A stretch of DNA of 64,000 nucleotides, taken from contig NC_079386.1 in NCBI RefSeq assembly GCF_021018895.1, positions 11,277,835-11,341,834 of the forward strand, read 5' to 3'. Below the pieces are notes generated by a model. The model did no database searches and was not told where the DNA came from. It was given only the letters and a program-made list of their open reading frames with translations. This DNA comes from Seriola aureovittata. Taxonomy: Eukaryota > Chordata > Actinopteri > Carangiformes > Carangidae. The translations under genes and the position numbers were made by a program. Positions 21,639 through 55,284 of this stretch are shown one piece after another. Numbering within the stretch: the first letter of the stretch is position 1; every line of letters starts with the position of its first letter.

Positions 21639-24600
21639 GAGGCGGCGCGCCCCGCAGAGGATGGGCTTCTCAAAGACTGTCTGCCAGACACTGGTCTCAG
21701 CCCCGCCTAGAGGTTTGTCTCCTGAGTGTGCGAGGCGAATGGCAGACGGGAGAGCTGATTCAGGATCAGCGACAATGGAGGAATGAGCACTGTACATAAT
21801 GTACATTTATGAGACAAAGAGACACGCGCTTTATACGAACTGGGCGGCACCATGACTTCTTAAAGTAGGAGGAATTCTCTTACAACATTATTTTATTACA
21901 TTGTTATACACAAACAATTACAAACATTAAAGATATATCAATCAATGCTGGATTTTCTTTACTTTTGTTGTACTTTGTTGAGGTAAAATATATCATGCTT
22001 ACAACACTATTTAAAATTTAAAAAAATATAATTTAAGCCTCACCTAATGTCATCTAATGTAATTCCTTTAAATTTTAAGTTTGAATGTCTTGGAAAAAAA
22101 AACAAAAAACAAAAAAAACACTACATATGACACAATCTCTGCCATGGCTGAAAGTTCAGTTCCCACTGAGGTCACCCAGACCTGGTCCCTGGCATAAAAG
22201 CTTCCTTCCACCTGCTGCTATATTTGCAGATTTTTTAATTTACTTTTAAAATGCTATATCACGTTGATTTAAGTGAAGTAAAGACTGGTTGTTGCATAGT
22301 CATGAAAGGAGGTTTGATTGACCATTCCAGCTGAAGCACTTTCAACATAACTCAACTTGTTGAAACCTACATAACAATAACCCAGATTTAATGGACCATA
22401 AAGTGTTTCAGCAACAGTGGAGCATGGAGAGAGGTCGATGAATCCTCTGACGTTAAGGACGGCTTAAAGTATATGCTGAGTCCTGTCCAACGATTTCTGC
22501 CACTGAGGTATTTGATTGTCAGTGGATGGTCATGGTTTTGGCTGAAACTACCCAACCACAAAAAAAGATTAAGGTATTGTGTGTCGCAATGGTACATATG
22601 CAGTACTCATTAAGTTTGCATGTTTGTCAGGCAAGTGGGAACTAACCATCGAAGATCTATACCTGCTTATCCTAAGCAGAAAAACGAAAAGTTCTTCTTG
22701 TAGTGGCAGACACTCACTCTCAGTCTGAGGGTTCACCTTTGAGAACCTTGCATTGGACATGATCTCTGACTGGGAAAACGCAGATTTCTTATGATAATTT
22801 TAGTCAAAATTATCTCAGAACACCTTTTTATCTCAGTAATTAATGATAAATCAAACTAATGTTTATGCTTATAGATTTAGGTATGCTAGCTGTACTTTGT
22901 GGCTCTCTGCAGTTACTGAAACCAGGAGAAAACCTTCAAAAAGTTTTTTGTGCTGCCACCTACTCCATGAAACACCAAATACTCACAGCTGTATTTGTCA
23001 CAGTGGTTGCTCTTATTACTGTAAGTATAGACGGCAAATGTGTTTAAGACTTGTCACCACCAGATGGTGCTGTTCCAGTTTTGAGTTTTAAAACTCTGGA
23101 ACCAAACCTGGAATTAATAATTCTGGATTGCAAGATAACTCTCATTAACAGAAACACAGAAACCCTACCACCTCTCAGGCATGTTTAAAAGAGTCACCAG
23201 TGAGCTTTTTCCTGGCAGCTTGTGGTATACTTGGTAGCCATGATTGTTTTATAGTTGTCTGAGAACACGGAGGACACACCCCCCCTACTAAAAGTTGTCC
23301 CCAAATCTCTTTCTGACCTTCTTAGCCTTAAGCTTTTTGTTTTTCACCATTTAAGAGTGAGGTTAGTTCTGTTTATAGTACAAGAGGGTACAAACACTGC
23401 TCTTGGAGCCCAAAGAGGGGGAACATTGTGTCGCTGTTCTGCTGCTTCAGCCATCAAGGTTCAAACCAGGCACTGCTGCTGACTCACTCAGGCTCAGTTT
23501 CGAGTATCGCTGCGAGGGAAACTACAAACTTACTTGTCTCGTGTGTTGACTCAGTCCCCAACATACATGTGATCAAACAGTTTAAATGTGGATCACACCA
23601 CTTCTGCCACAGCCTGCCATCTTACCTCTTCTGTCAGCCATGCAAAATGAGTGCTGCTGGTGTCAGAACTGTCAAGTTTGATTGGCTTATGCATAAGCTG
23701 GAAGAGTCATCTTTACCGTGCCCACTCACATATCTCTCTGTGCCTTAAGGGCTCACATATTAGCGGACAGATGGTTAATTTGAGCTTTATTTTTTAATTT
23801 TCAACTTGGTCAACACTTGGCCTGTGTAAACCTTTTGGATATTTATGTGCAGCTCCTTTGCCCCCTCTGGCACTCAACAGGGTGAGATATCTGCAAGAAC
23901 CTGCAGGGTTGCATCTGTACAGACTGATGCTCTGGTGTGCACCATGTTGTGTATGGAACATTAACTGTAAAGCAGAAAATATGGCATACCATGCAGAGAG
24001 CATCTATAGTGCTGGAAGACATGCAATCTGGGCATCCTCAAAAATGCCACAACATGTTGTACATCACAGCCACAGAGGGTGATAAATGCCCGCTACAGAG
24101 GGCATAAATGCCAGCTTGTCTCTCAAAGACTGCCACTAGCTAGGTACTAGGCATACACTTAGGTACCCTGAATTATAACTGCATGTTTTAAGGTTTGCGT
24201 GATATTTTTTTGTGCTTTGATAACCAGTATATCATGAGATAATGTAGGTTTTATAGAAAAATTCAGTAGATTGTAACAGTTGTTGATCACAGGACATCAT
24301 TTCAAACATGCTTTCTGCACAAATGAAAAACAGAAAAAGGCTGTAATGTTGCTCTCAAAAAAAAAAGCCTTTAACAAGAGCATTATGTGCACATTAGGAG
24401 CATAGAGGCATTTAGTGGATTACAACGTCATTTTATTATGATAGTTTTAACAAGTGTAATTAAACTTAAAGTGTTAAACATTTGTTGTAGCTTCTAGTCA
24501 AACTTTTGAATGATAAATCTTTGAACAAATAAATAAATAAAACATTAGAGGTGGGGTGACCATGGATCAAATGGGATTCGTCAAACCACTACTAATAGTG

Positions 24601-25309
24601 TAGAGACCCTTTACTTGGTCTTCGAAGTATTGAAAAGATGAATGCATCATCTGATTTGTATGTGTGAGCAGGCAATCCATGCCTGTTGTAGCAGAACATA
24701 AAATTAAGGGTTGTAAATAGGCTGCACATCCAGGATCACGTTAGCAATAAGTCAATGATTCACTTGATGGTCAGTCACAACAATTTGTCAAAACAGAGCA
24801 TGTTTCACGTCATCCTTAGCAAGGATAACTTAAAAACAGCACAGCATAAACCTATCACAGAGGGGCATTTTGCAGTCCCGATACTACATTGTGCAACGTC
24901 CACATGCATGTCCACCCCGCAGAAACTTGAAATGACAGGGTCACGCAGTTCAAGAAAACTGGGTCTTGAAATCTGGATAAACGCCAGTTTCTCTGGGGTC
25001 TCTTATTAGTTAGTTCTGATGGCTTCGTATACTTCAATACATGCATTCTTACTGTGATAGTGTCCGTTTACATGAATAGACACCCAAAGGGTTAAAAAAA
25101 AATGCAGAGCCTTCACCTTTAAATTGTGAGCATTTTGAAAACCTTCGCTGATCTTACGTTATATGTTATGGTGGTAATATAAGACAGTGAAATAAAGGGA
25201 TGTCTACAGTTTTTACACTTGGGCACGGGCAGCCCGAAGTGACAGCTAACATGCTAGCTACAAAGCAAATGCTAAAGACACGACTACAATAGAAACCCAA
25301 CCAGCTCAC
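21639..25309 (-). other. per1: Distal part of per1 5' intron / between alternative promoters
   Basis: AT-rich sequence with no supported exon. I examined the open frames at 22.8-23.7 kb and found no family signature or consistent splice sites. Confidence 0.5.
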
Positions 25310-25450
25310 CTTAGATATGCTTCAAAACGATATCAACAGCTTCGATATTCCACGGAGATGTGCTCGAAAATCTTAAAGAAGCGGCATAAATCCTGCTGCT
25401 ATCGACTGTCGTTGTTTAGCGGTCTGTATTTGCTCTCCAGACATTTTTGT
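25310..25450 (-). promoter_or_regulatory. per1: Candidate distal non-coding first exon of per1
   Basis: On the minus strand the sequence ends TATCTAAG|gtgagctgg, an excellent donor (exon end 25310). Upstream lie an E-box (25485-25490), two inverted CCAAT boxes and a GC box. No ATG-initiated frame of note, so it would be 5' UTR. The start coordinate is approximate. Confidence 0.5.
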
Positions 25451-25484
25451 CCGCCCTCCCAACACTAGTTTACACGCAGGAACA

Positions 25485-25490
25485 CACGTG
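25485..25490. promoter_or_regulatory. per1: E-box CACGTG, distal per1 promoter
   Basis: Perfect E-box about 175 bp upstream of the candidate donor at 25310. Confidence 0.5.
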
Positions 25491-25533
25491 CCAGTGCATG
25501 GTCTTTGCAAGTAATATTGTACTAGCCACTGTG

Positions 25534-25605
25534 ATTGGACGCCATGAGACCATATCCCCGCCTAAACCCAACCCATTGCGTTTTGATTGGCTGAGGGGGG
25601 CGGGG
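25534..25605 (-). promoter_or_regulatory. per1: CCAAT boxes and GC box of distal per1 promoter
   Basis: ATTGG at 25534-25538 and 25586-25590 read CCAAT on the minus strand, and GGGGCGGGG at 25597-25605 is an Sp1-type box. The orientation of both CCAAT boxes fits transcription toward per1. Confidence 0.55.
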
Positions 25606-25950
25606 TTATCTGCACGGGGCTCGATGGTCACGTTGCACAGTGACTGCTCCTGAGTTCATTTCCAAACATACTGGAACATGAGAGGGCGTAGCCCGTGCCC
25701 ACACTGCTGTAGCCTACTCGGGCTGACCGTAATACGTGAAGCAGCATCGCAATAGCATTTAGTATGAGGATGTAGGTATTGTGATTATACATAATTTCCC
25801 AATTGTTAAGCGTTACTGTTACACTTTCAGCAGTGTTACTCTGTCTGTACTTACTTATAAATGCTCATTAAAATCAGCCATGATGACCAATGGCAACTGG
25901 TAGTTGTATTTTTCTTTAGCTATAGCATATATAGTAAAATATGCTGCTTA

Positions 25951-25951
<1 letters not shown>

Positions 25952-25991
<40 letters not shown>
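25952..25991. repeat. (CAA)n microsatellite
   Basis: About 13 CAA units. Confidence 0.95.
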
Positions 25992-25993
<2 letters not shown>

Positions 25994-26506
25994 AATTAAG
26001 TCCAGTCTGGTACCTTTGAACGAAATGAGGTACAAAGTTCTGGAAAAAGCTCTGGAAACTAATTTATAATCATTCTATTGTTTGTGAATTTTAATCTTTG
26101 ATTTTATTTCTAACTTTGACCTACTGACCAACAAAAAATGTTCCATCATCTGAAGACTAAGATGCATTTGAAAGCTCCAGAAAAAGCTAGTAAATGGATT
26201 GTGAACTGAGATGTTTTTTCAATGTTAGATCATTAATATTTGCTTGTGATTTATTTCTTATTTTAAATAAAATTTTGACCACCTACTCTTATCATCTCCT
26301 GAAAGTTATGCCTTCAATAGATTAATTATCACATGTTTTGCTGATACTTTCATCTTGCAGGGAACAAAACAATAGATCTTCACTATCCTATCGACTGTCT
26401 CCTTGCCAAAACACAGACCCACACGACTGTTTGCACTGCGCGTTTGTGTCGTAATTACGGCTGCGGCAAGGCCTCGCATGCACATTTCAACGTGCTCCCA
26501 GCACGG

Positions 26507-26514
26507 TGACGTCA
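26507..26514. promoter_or_regulatory. per1: CRE palindrome TGACGTCA upstream of per1
   Basis: Exact CRE about 1.2 kb upstream of the distal candidate first exon, in a locally CpG-rich stretch (GGTGACGTCATTTG). Mammalian PER1 promoters use a CRE for light and cAMP induction; a similar role here is inferred. Confidence 0.4.
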
Positions 26515-27606
26515 TTTGTTCTGCTTGTCCTCTCTGAAGGCACGCGGACGACGGGGTGGTTGTTCAGTGGCTGTAAACAGAGCAGAAGTAGGGCACATGC
26601 CACTGTGTAAATAACCATTACTATAATAATACTTCCCAGATCTAAACAGCAGAAGATTTTTTATAACTGAAGACCTTTTGAACAAAAATGCCAAACATCT
26701 GATACAAAACACATCTAGATATAAAGTGTAAATATTTCAGCATGGGCTTTTTTTCTGTTTGAGTGCTTGAGATTACTTGTCAGTTAATATTTGGTCATTA
26801 CTACAATGCAATAAACACATAAAGCACATGTATTATTACAATGATAAGCTACACATGGCAGGAAATGTTTTTAAAATATCATACGTCCAAGTGCAAATGA
26901 AGAAATACATGCATAATCAGGAATTTAGATCTTTGTGCATGCACAAATATATTAGCAATCAATAACTGGGTCTTCTCTGTCATCACTTTAGCAACCCATC
27001 CAAAATATTATAGACAAACCCTTGTGTGAATGCCCCACTTTGTTCAACAGTCAGCAGTCTACTTGGACTCTGAGATCTGGTGGTTGGTAGGATACACTGT
27101 TTGCTGGAAATGGCAACGGATCTGTGAGACTCAACCACTAGGGCTAGAAATCCAGAGCATTGCCCTAAAAGCTACAAGGAGCTGCACAATTGGGTGTGAC
27201 TTACTAGTAAATCTGATAAGGTTAGTACACACAATCTAATAATTTAATGATTAAATAAATTACTAATTTGGATTTGCAGGATTTCATTGGTTGAGCTACA
27301 GACAGCAAACTGACCAAAAGTCTGGTATACATGATTTGCACCAGATAATGACATGTGCTTGTGTTCTAGTCTTGCTGCAGACATACAGACCACTTACTGC
27401 ACGGACATGTTTACCACTTTGTGAGTAACTTTAAACGAATAAGCAGGGTATTTAAGTTCAGTCGACTAAGGGGCAAATATACAGTACATGTTTCAAGCAA
27501 CTTGCAATAGCAACTGTGTGTCATGTTTCTTGAAAAACAATACCTTACACTACACTTTAAATGTCACTAGTTTTCAATGTATCATGAACAAATAAAGTTC
27601 TTGTTG

Positions 27607-27712
27607 CTCCATTGCGCGGGGGGGGTGGGGGGGGGGGGTTAGAGTGGGTGGGGACTGGGGTTGGAGGTTAGGGTGTGTGGAGATTGGGGGTTGGGGTAAG
27701 GGGTAAGGGTTA
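27607..27712 (+). repeat. G-rich tract with quadruplex potential
   Basis: Runs of 8-12 G followed by repeated GGGG, GGTTAGGG and GGGGTAAGGGG words. Many G-runs of three or more fall in 100 bases on the plus strand. Confidence 0.75.
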
Positions 27713-27931
27713 TTTTGCAGATACTGTTTTGTGCAGTCCGATCATGTGCACACGCCTGGCTTCTATTTGTGCACTGGCTTTCAACATTGACGTTCTGCCT
27801 GTTCCTGAGTAGAGGGTTCCGGCTGACCTCTTGTCTGATCCTGCGTTGGGGTCCTGGCCGATGTCCTCTGTGTTTCTTTGTTGGGGTCCTGGTAGATGTC
27901 CTGTCTGATCCACCTTCAAGAGAGATCTTAC

Positions 27932-28089
27932 CTTTGCCTGTCTGCCCAGGTTCAGGGCTGCCCTCCAAAAATGGCTCCGCCTCTCTTTAGGCTGTCCTCC
28001 TGAGGTCTCCTGCTCTGTCTCCATCCTCCTCTGCTCCAGCAGCTGTTCGTCTTACATCCATTTTCTTCACCCTGCTCCGTCATCTTCTG
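27932..28089 (-). pseudogene. Possible C-terminal exon of the USP37-like pseudogene
   Basis: Bounded by acceptor tatattcag (exon start 28089) and donor GGCAAAG|gtaaga (exon end 27932). One frame reads LLEQRRMETEQETSGGQPK then ERRSHFWRAALNLGRQAK, a charged tail with no family hallmark I can name. Assignment to the same locus rests on position and strand. Immediately beyond lies a short internal repeat of GGACATC..CCAGGACCCCAAC (27860-27912). Confidence 0.35.
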
Positions 28090-28187
28090 CTGAATATACA
28101 AACACACATTACAACAGTGTTAGAGTTTTAAAGTCATGTTATATTGCTTACTTTTCTTATTTCTTTCTCTAAGGGCAACTTGCCAAA

Positions 28188-28189
<2 letters not shown>

Positions 28190-28245
<56 letters not shown>

Positions 28246-28253
28246 GTATATGT
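28190..28253. repeat. (TA)n microsatellite
   Basis: About 25 TA units then TATATG variants, directly next to the last recognisable USP-like catalytic exon. Confidence 0.95.
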
Positions 28254-28254
28254 A

Positions 28255-31140
28255 GAAATATTCTCTTGCCTGTTTTTCACAGAACAGCAGGTAGGCTGTT
28301 TTCCGTCACTTTTGACCACGGCCACTGTTGTCTCACTGACGTCCTTGTCATTGTAGGTCAGCCAACGGTCTGTCAAGTCTCTGGATGGCTCTCTGTGAGC
28401 ACCGTCACAGATGTAATGGCCTGAGAGGAGAGGACACGCTTGTTAGTGGTTCATCATGAGAGGTAGAGAATTCATAAACCTTGACACATGACTCATTTTC
28501 AAAACATGTGTCTGCCAAGCACAACCAAACTCTTACCAGAGTGAGCTGTGGAGCCCAAATGGTTGATGATGCTCATCAGAGAGTAGCGAGTTTTTGTCTA
28601 GAAAAGAGCAGAGTTTCCAACAGTTAGCTACACGCACAGATACATTTCATTTTACCCCCCATGTATAACAAATAAAATGTGCCATTTCTTTACTGAACAT
28701 CATCTTTACCTGTTCGTTGAAGCTGGATGCCAGATTCACCTCCAGCTCTCGTGACAGAACCACAGGGTTCTTCACTTTCCTCACTTTCCTCAAGTGAATC
28801 TAAATCTTTTGAGTTGGAGGATCAACACACTGTTGACAGAAAGAGGAGGAGGAAAAGACAAGAGGAGGGTAAGATCTCAAACTGACAGAGGAAGACACCT
28901 GACTCCACTGTGGTCAGATTTTAGGCCATTTGTGATGGATGTGATGTTACTCACTTGGGCAGGGTCAAGAACGAACTCTGCAGTGTTGACTCCTGAGCTC
29001 CACACTTAGTGATACTCCAGCTGTCCTTCCTGTAGCAGGGAACAGGAAGAAGAAGCAGGTTTTAGTTTAAATATCTTTATGGAAGATACAAACAACCATT
29101 TTTTGTGAGAATGGAGTGTGTTGGGGTTGAAATCACACTAAACGCAAAATAAATATTTACTTACTTTAAGGTACTCCTGAAGAGAGTGGCTCACTGAGCC
29201 TCCAGGCACCAGGTCCAGGGAGAGTTTCATGTAGTCCTCATCCCTCATCGCTTCGAAACCACATCTGCAGAATAAAGGGACAATTCAAATGAAACCACAG
29301 TCACAGAATCTGTGACGACACGTCCTGAATCAGTGGTTTTATACCACAAATTGACAAAGAAAATTTTCATAAACGAGGAATGAGGAATCTCTACAGCCTA
29401 AGAATAACAATGTGTGTGCCTGTGAATTCATACCCTTTGCAGGATTTGGTGCTCAACATCTGGAAGGTGATGGGATCATTGACAGGGCAGGTGTATCTGA
29501 TGCCCGTATGAATTGCTGCTGTCTCCAGGTCGAAACTCAAGAGACCTCAGCATGTCGGCTGAGGAACTCATGGCCATCCTGCACAGAAACACACAGAACA
29601 GAAAGTGTTGGAGGTTGAAATTTAATGAAAATGAGAAACTACTTTGAAAAAGGTCAGTGTGGTACTGTGCTGTGTAATGTAACTAAAAAGGTTTACTAAC
29701 TTTCTGACCGTTGCCCTTAAACTTTGAGTTATATTCAGCAACAGTTTGTTTGAATCCAGCTGGGACACATTTCTTCTGTGCCTTGATGTCAGTGAAGCGG
29801 CAGACTCCAACCTTCACAATCCCTCTGGAAACAACAAAAGCCAAGAGAAGATGATGTTTTTCAAAGTTGCTTTTACTTGATGTTGATCTGGATCATCAGC
29901 GGACAAACCAAGGAGTGAGAGCATACGTGTGAGTGTGTGTAAGGTGCTGTACCTCATGATTTGAGCTTGTGGGTGAGTACTCCACACCTTCTCCTGGTTG
30001 TGAACCTCCTGTATGAAATGAGGCAGCGTCTGGAGGCCTTGTAGTGTGGAGTTCATATAACAAGTCTGTGCCAGGTTGGGGAACCTTAAACACAACAAGA
30101 CAGAGGACGAAGGACAGATTGGAGCTTGTTTTCCTCACTGTATGTTACAGATGAAGATTCATACTAAACTAAACCTGAATATTAAAACAACATATAAACA
30201 CTCAGTGTGTGTGTTTGAGTCTCTTTGCCAGTGCTTACCCAAGGCAGACCAGCTCATGTTTAGAGAGGGTTTTCAATTCAGTGAAGTGTTTAGATATTTT
30301 TGTACACGGTCAGATATCACCCTGTAGACTCCCAACATGACCAGATTGGGTTGGTTGCCTTTTTATAGGGTCACTGATCTCAGCAGCAACTTCAGTGCTT
30401 GGCTCTTTGTCACTGCTGTCGTTGCTGCTGGCCACAGTCGAGGTGTCTTAGCTTCTTTATCCTCCTTGATTGTAGTCACCTTATTCATTTGGGAATAAGT
30501 ATTGAAAAAAAAGTTAAATTCAGCCATAACATGTAGACGCTTCATGTTACTGTAACTGCTGGTCAGCTGGTAATACCAGCCACCAAGCTTTCTTCTTCTT
30601 CTTCTTCTTCTTCTTCTTCTCAGGGGTGGATGAAGCCTCCTCCTGGACACTAGCTTCTCCCTCAGTCTCCTTGTCTGTGTTGACACTGGTGATAAAGCAG
30701 AAGATGGCTGGTTCGTATCTTCTGCCACATCTTCGTTCGCCGTTTGCAGCTGCAGCTCAGCAGCTGAAACTTGTGAGTCACGTGTGGGTGAAGCCTCTTC
30801 CTGGACACCAGCTTCACCATCCTCTGTCTCCTCCATGATGCTGACACTGGTGAGAAAGGGAAACAAAGATGGTTCTTCTTCTGTATGGTCCAGTTACAGT
30901 AATGATGAGGAAATGTAGAGACATTTAACTCAGTGGCAAAATGAACTTTACAATTGACATTAAGTGGAAAATAATGAATGAGAAGATATGTTAATACAGA
31001 GTAAACACGTCATACCTCTTTTCTGTAGCAGAAGATGGCTGGTTTGTATCTTCTGCCACATCTTTATTCCTTGTTGGAGTGTCAGGGGTGGGCGAAGCCT
31101 CCTCCTGGACACTAGCTTCACCAACTTCAGACTATTCGAT
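28255..31140 (-). pseudogene. Ubiquitin-specific protease (USP37-like) pseudogene
   Basis: USPs are cysteine proteases that remove ubiquitin. Exons on the minus strand follow a fish USP37-like catalytic domain: 30328-30231 (ends HELVCLG), 30084-29953 (Cys box FPNLAQTCYMNSTLQGL), 29824-29701 (ends KFKGNGQK), 29578-29434 (starts DGHEFL), 29264-29165 (EDYMKLSLDLVPGGS), 29029-28955, 28829-28710 (VLILQLKRFRFT), 28597-28537 (YSLMSIINHLGS), 28420 to about 28255 (His box GHYICDG, then DRWLTYNDKDV). Catalytic Cys and His are present. But exon 29578-29434 carries its conserved words in three frames with a TGA, 29008-29006 is an in-frame TAA after a 2-nt loss, 28792-28790 is a TGA after a 1-nt loss, and the last exon shifts frame near 28300. 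With at least four breaks this is decayed. Neighbouring per1 and rell1 are clean, so poor assembly is an unlikely cause. Confidence 0.85.
30590..30619. repeat. (CTT)n microsatellite within the USP-like locus
   Basis: About 10 CTT units, read as a Lys or Arg run depending on frame on the minus strand. Confidence 0.9.
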
Positions 31141-31678
31141 GGCACTGATACAAGTGATAAAGGGACACAAAGATGGTTATTCTACTGTATGGTCCAGTTA
31201 CACTAATGAATCAACCTGGAGATATAGAGAAGGCAAACTATAAAAGGCACAAAAGTATAATGAGTTTATTTAATGGACCATTGTGTAGGATTTAGTGGCA
31301 TCTAGTGGAGAGATTGCAGATTGCAAACAACTGAATAACCCTCCCCTCATCCCTCCCTTTCCAAGTGTGAAGAAGAACCTACAGGGGTCTTCATGTAATG
31401 TAAAAACAAGAAAAACTGTCTTTAGAGCCAGTGTCTGGTTTGTCTATTCTGGGCTATGGTAGAAACATGGTGGTGCAACAGATCAGGCTCCATAAGCTTA
31501 AGAAAACCTAATTCTTAGTTCCACGTGATTATACACCAATGAAAACATAATTATGAATATTATATTCCATTTCTGCCAATACATCCCCCTAAATCCACAC
31601 ACCAGTCCCTTAAATCAGTGGTGAAATCAACTTTACAATAGAGAGTAAGTGGAAAATAATGAATTATAAGAGACATTA

Positions 31679-31680
<2 letters not shown>
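30623..31680 (-). repeat. Tandem duplication of the USP-like 5' module
   Basis: The minus-strand motif GEASVQEEASPTP with downstream VAEDTNQPSSA occurs at about 31126-31028 and again at 30820-30697; a third GEASVQEEASSTP lies at 30662-30623 after a frame change. Flanking intron DNA is duplicated too: caaagatggtt..ctgtatggtccagttaca at 30866-30899 and 31170-31203; acaatt/agac..aagtggaaaataatgaat at about 30950-30979 and 31634-31663. In the second copy the two flanks are separated by a MITE (31274-31610). Confidence 0.75.
31274..31610. mobile_element. MITE, common percomorph type
   Basis: Begins ACCATTGTGTAGGATTTAGT and ends CCCCTAAATCCACACACCAGT, imperfect inverted ends, with interior words (GAGCCAGTGTCTGGTTTGTC, GAATATTATATTCCATTTCT) of a very abundant fish non-autonomous repeat that I recognise from memory. 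It interrupts one copy of the duplicated module, so it inserted after the duplication. Confidence 0.8.

Positions 31681-31748
<68 letters not shown>
31680..31748. repeat. (GATA)n microsatellite
   Basis: About 17 tetranucleotide units, perfect. Confidence 0.97.
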
Positions 31749-32634
31749 CATACTTTTGTAAAGCAACAACAGCAGACGAGGGGCAACGGAAAGCACCTTG
31801 ACATTGAGTCTCTGTTGGGATTGTTTATGCATATCAATGATGTGTTGATCAGTGCTGAGTTCATTTTCAGTAATCTAAGAGTCCAGGATATTTGAAGCTG
31901 GTTACCTGTTTACCTGTCTTACTATATTGGAAAGTCGGGTTTAGTCCAGTCTGGCGTGTCTTTGATGAGCTAATGACCAGTTTTTCTGGCCCCTTGTCTG
32001 CTGGAGGTAGTTGTCAGTGCACATCTGTGTGAAGTGAAAAATGCACTTTGCACGCTGTGATAACAACGTAGTATAACACAGTGAAAAGGGCACTGCAATA
32101 GTCTTAAGACAACAAAAAATAAACACATGAGAGAAGAAGACACTCTTTTTATGATAAACAGCTATTTTTGAGATGTTGGCGTCGAATGTTGGAACCCAGA
32201 CTTCTGACCTACTGACCTGTCACCGGCTTCAAGGATTTCAGATTTGTGATCAATAAACTGGAGAAACTTGTGGGGGATCCAGGTGTGTTTCTTAAGTGCA
32301 TTAAATGGGTGATAAGACCTTTTTCATAATGTTTAAAGTGAAAACCGGGTGAAAAACGGCTTCTTCTTTTTCCTTAAAAAACTAATCAGCGACATCGGAA
32401 GTAGCAGTCAGTGATTCCTCTTGCTCCCCCCCCGTTGACTGCTCTCTGTTGGAGACAGTGCCGCTTTAAGACGAGGGCGTATCCGCTCTACGAGAATCAG
32501 GAAACAGGTTCATGTCGGTAAGAAATCCTGTAGTGTAGTTTGACCACGGTTGGTTGTGACTGGCCAGACGTCCAACGGTCGCCTGCCAGCAGCATCACCG
32601 AAATCCTACCGGCTAGCTGTGGCCCCGTCCCTCA
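31749..32634 (+). promoter_or_regulatory. rell1: rell1 upstream region and probable 5' UTR
   Basis: CpG content rises from about 32390. An ETS-like CATCGGAAGT at about 32393-32402 lies upstream of the start. An in-frame TAG at 32614-32616 precedes the chosen ATG, so the frame cannot extend upstream in this exon. An alternative ATGTCG|gtaaga at 32512-32517 is also possible. No TATA box seen. Confidence 0.45.

Positions 32635-55284
<22,650 letters not shown>

Larger units (their letters stand above)
25606..27600. other. Intergenic stretch upstream of per1
   Basis: Contains the (CAA)n above and a full CRE at 26507-26514. No exon supported. Confidence 0.55.

Noticed and set aside
21540..21806. 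Overlapping frames in the 21.5-21.8 kb GC-rich block as coding genes
   Set aside because: Open frames on both strands arise from GC-rich promoter composition; no motif or conserved splice phase.
29622..29810. 62-codon minus-strand frame as a separate gene
   Set aside because: It is a shifted frame across the USP-like exon 29824-29701.
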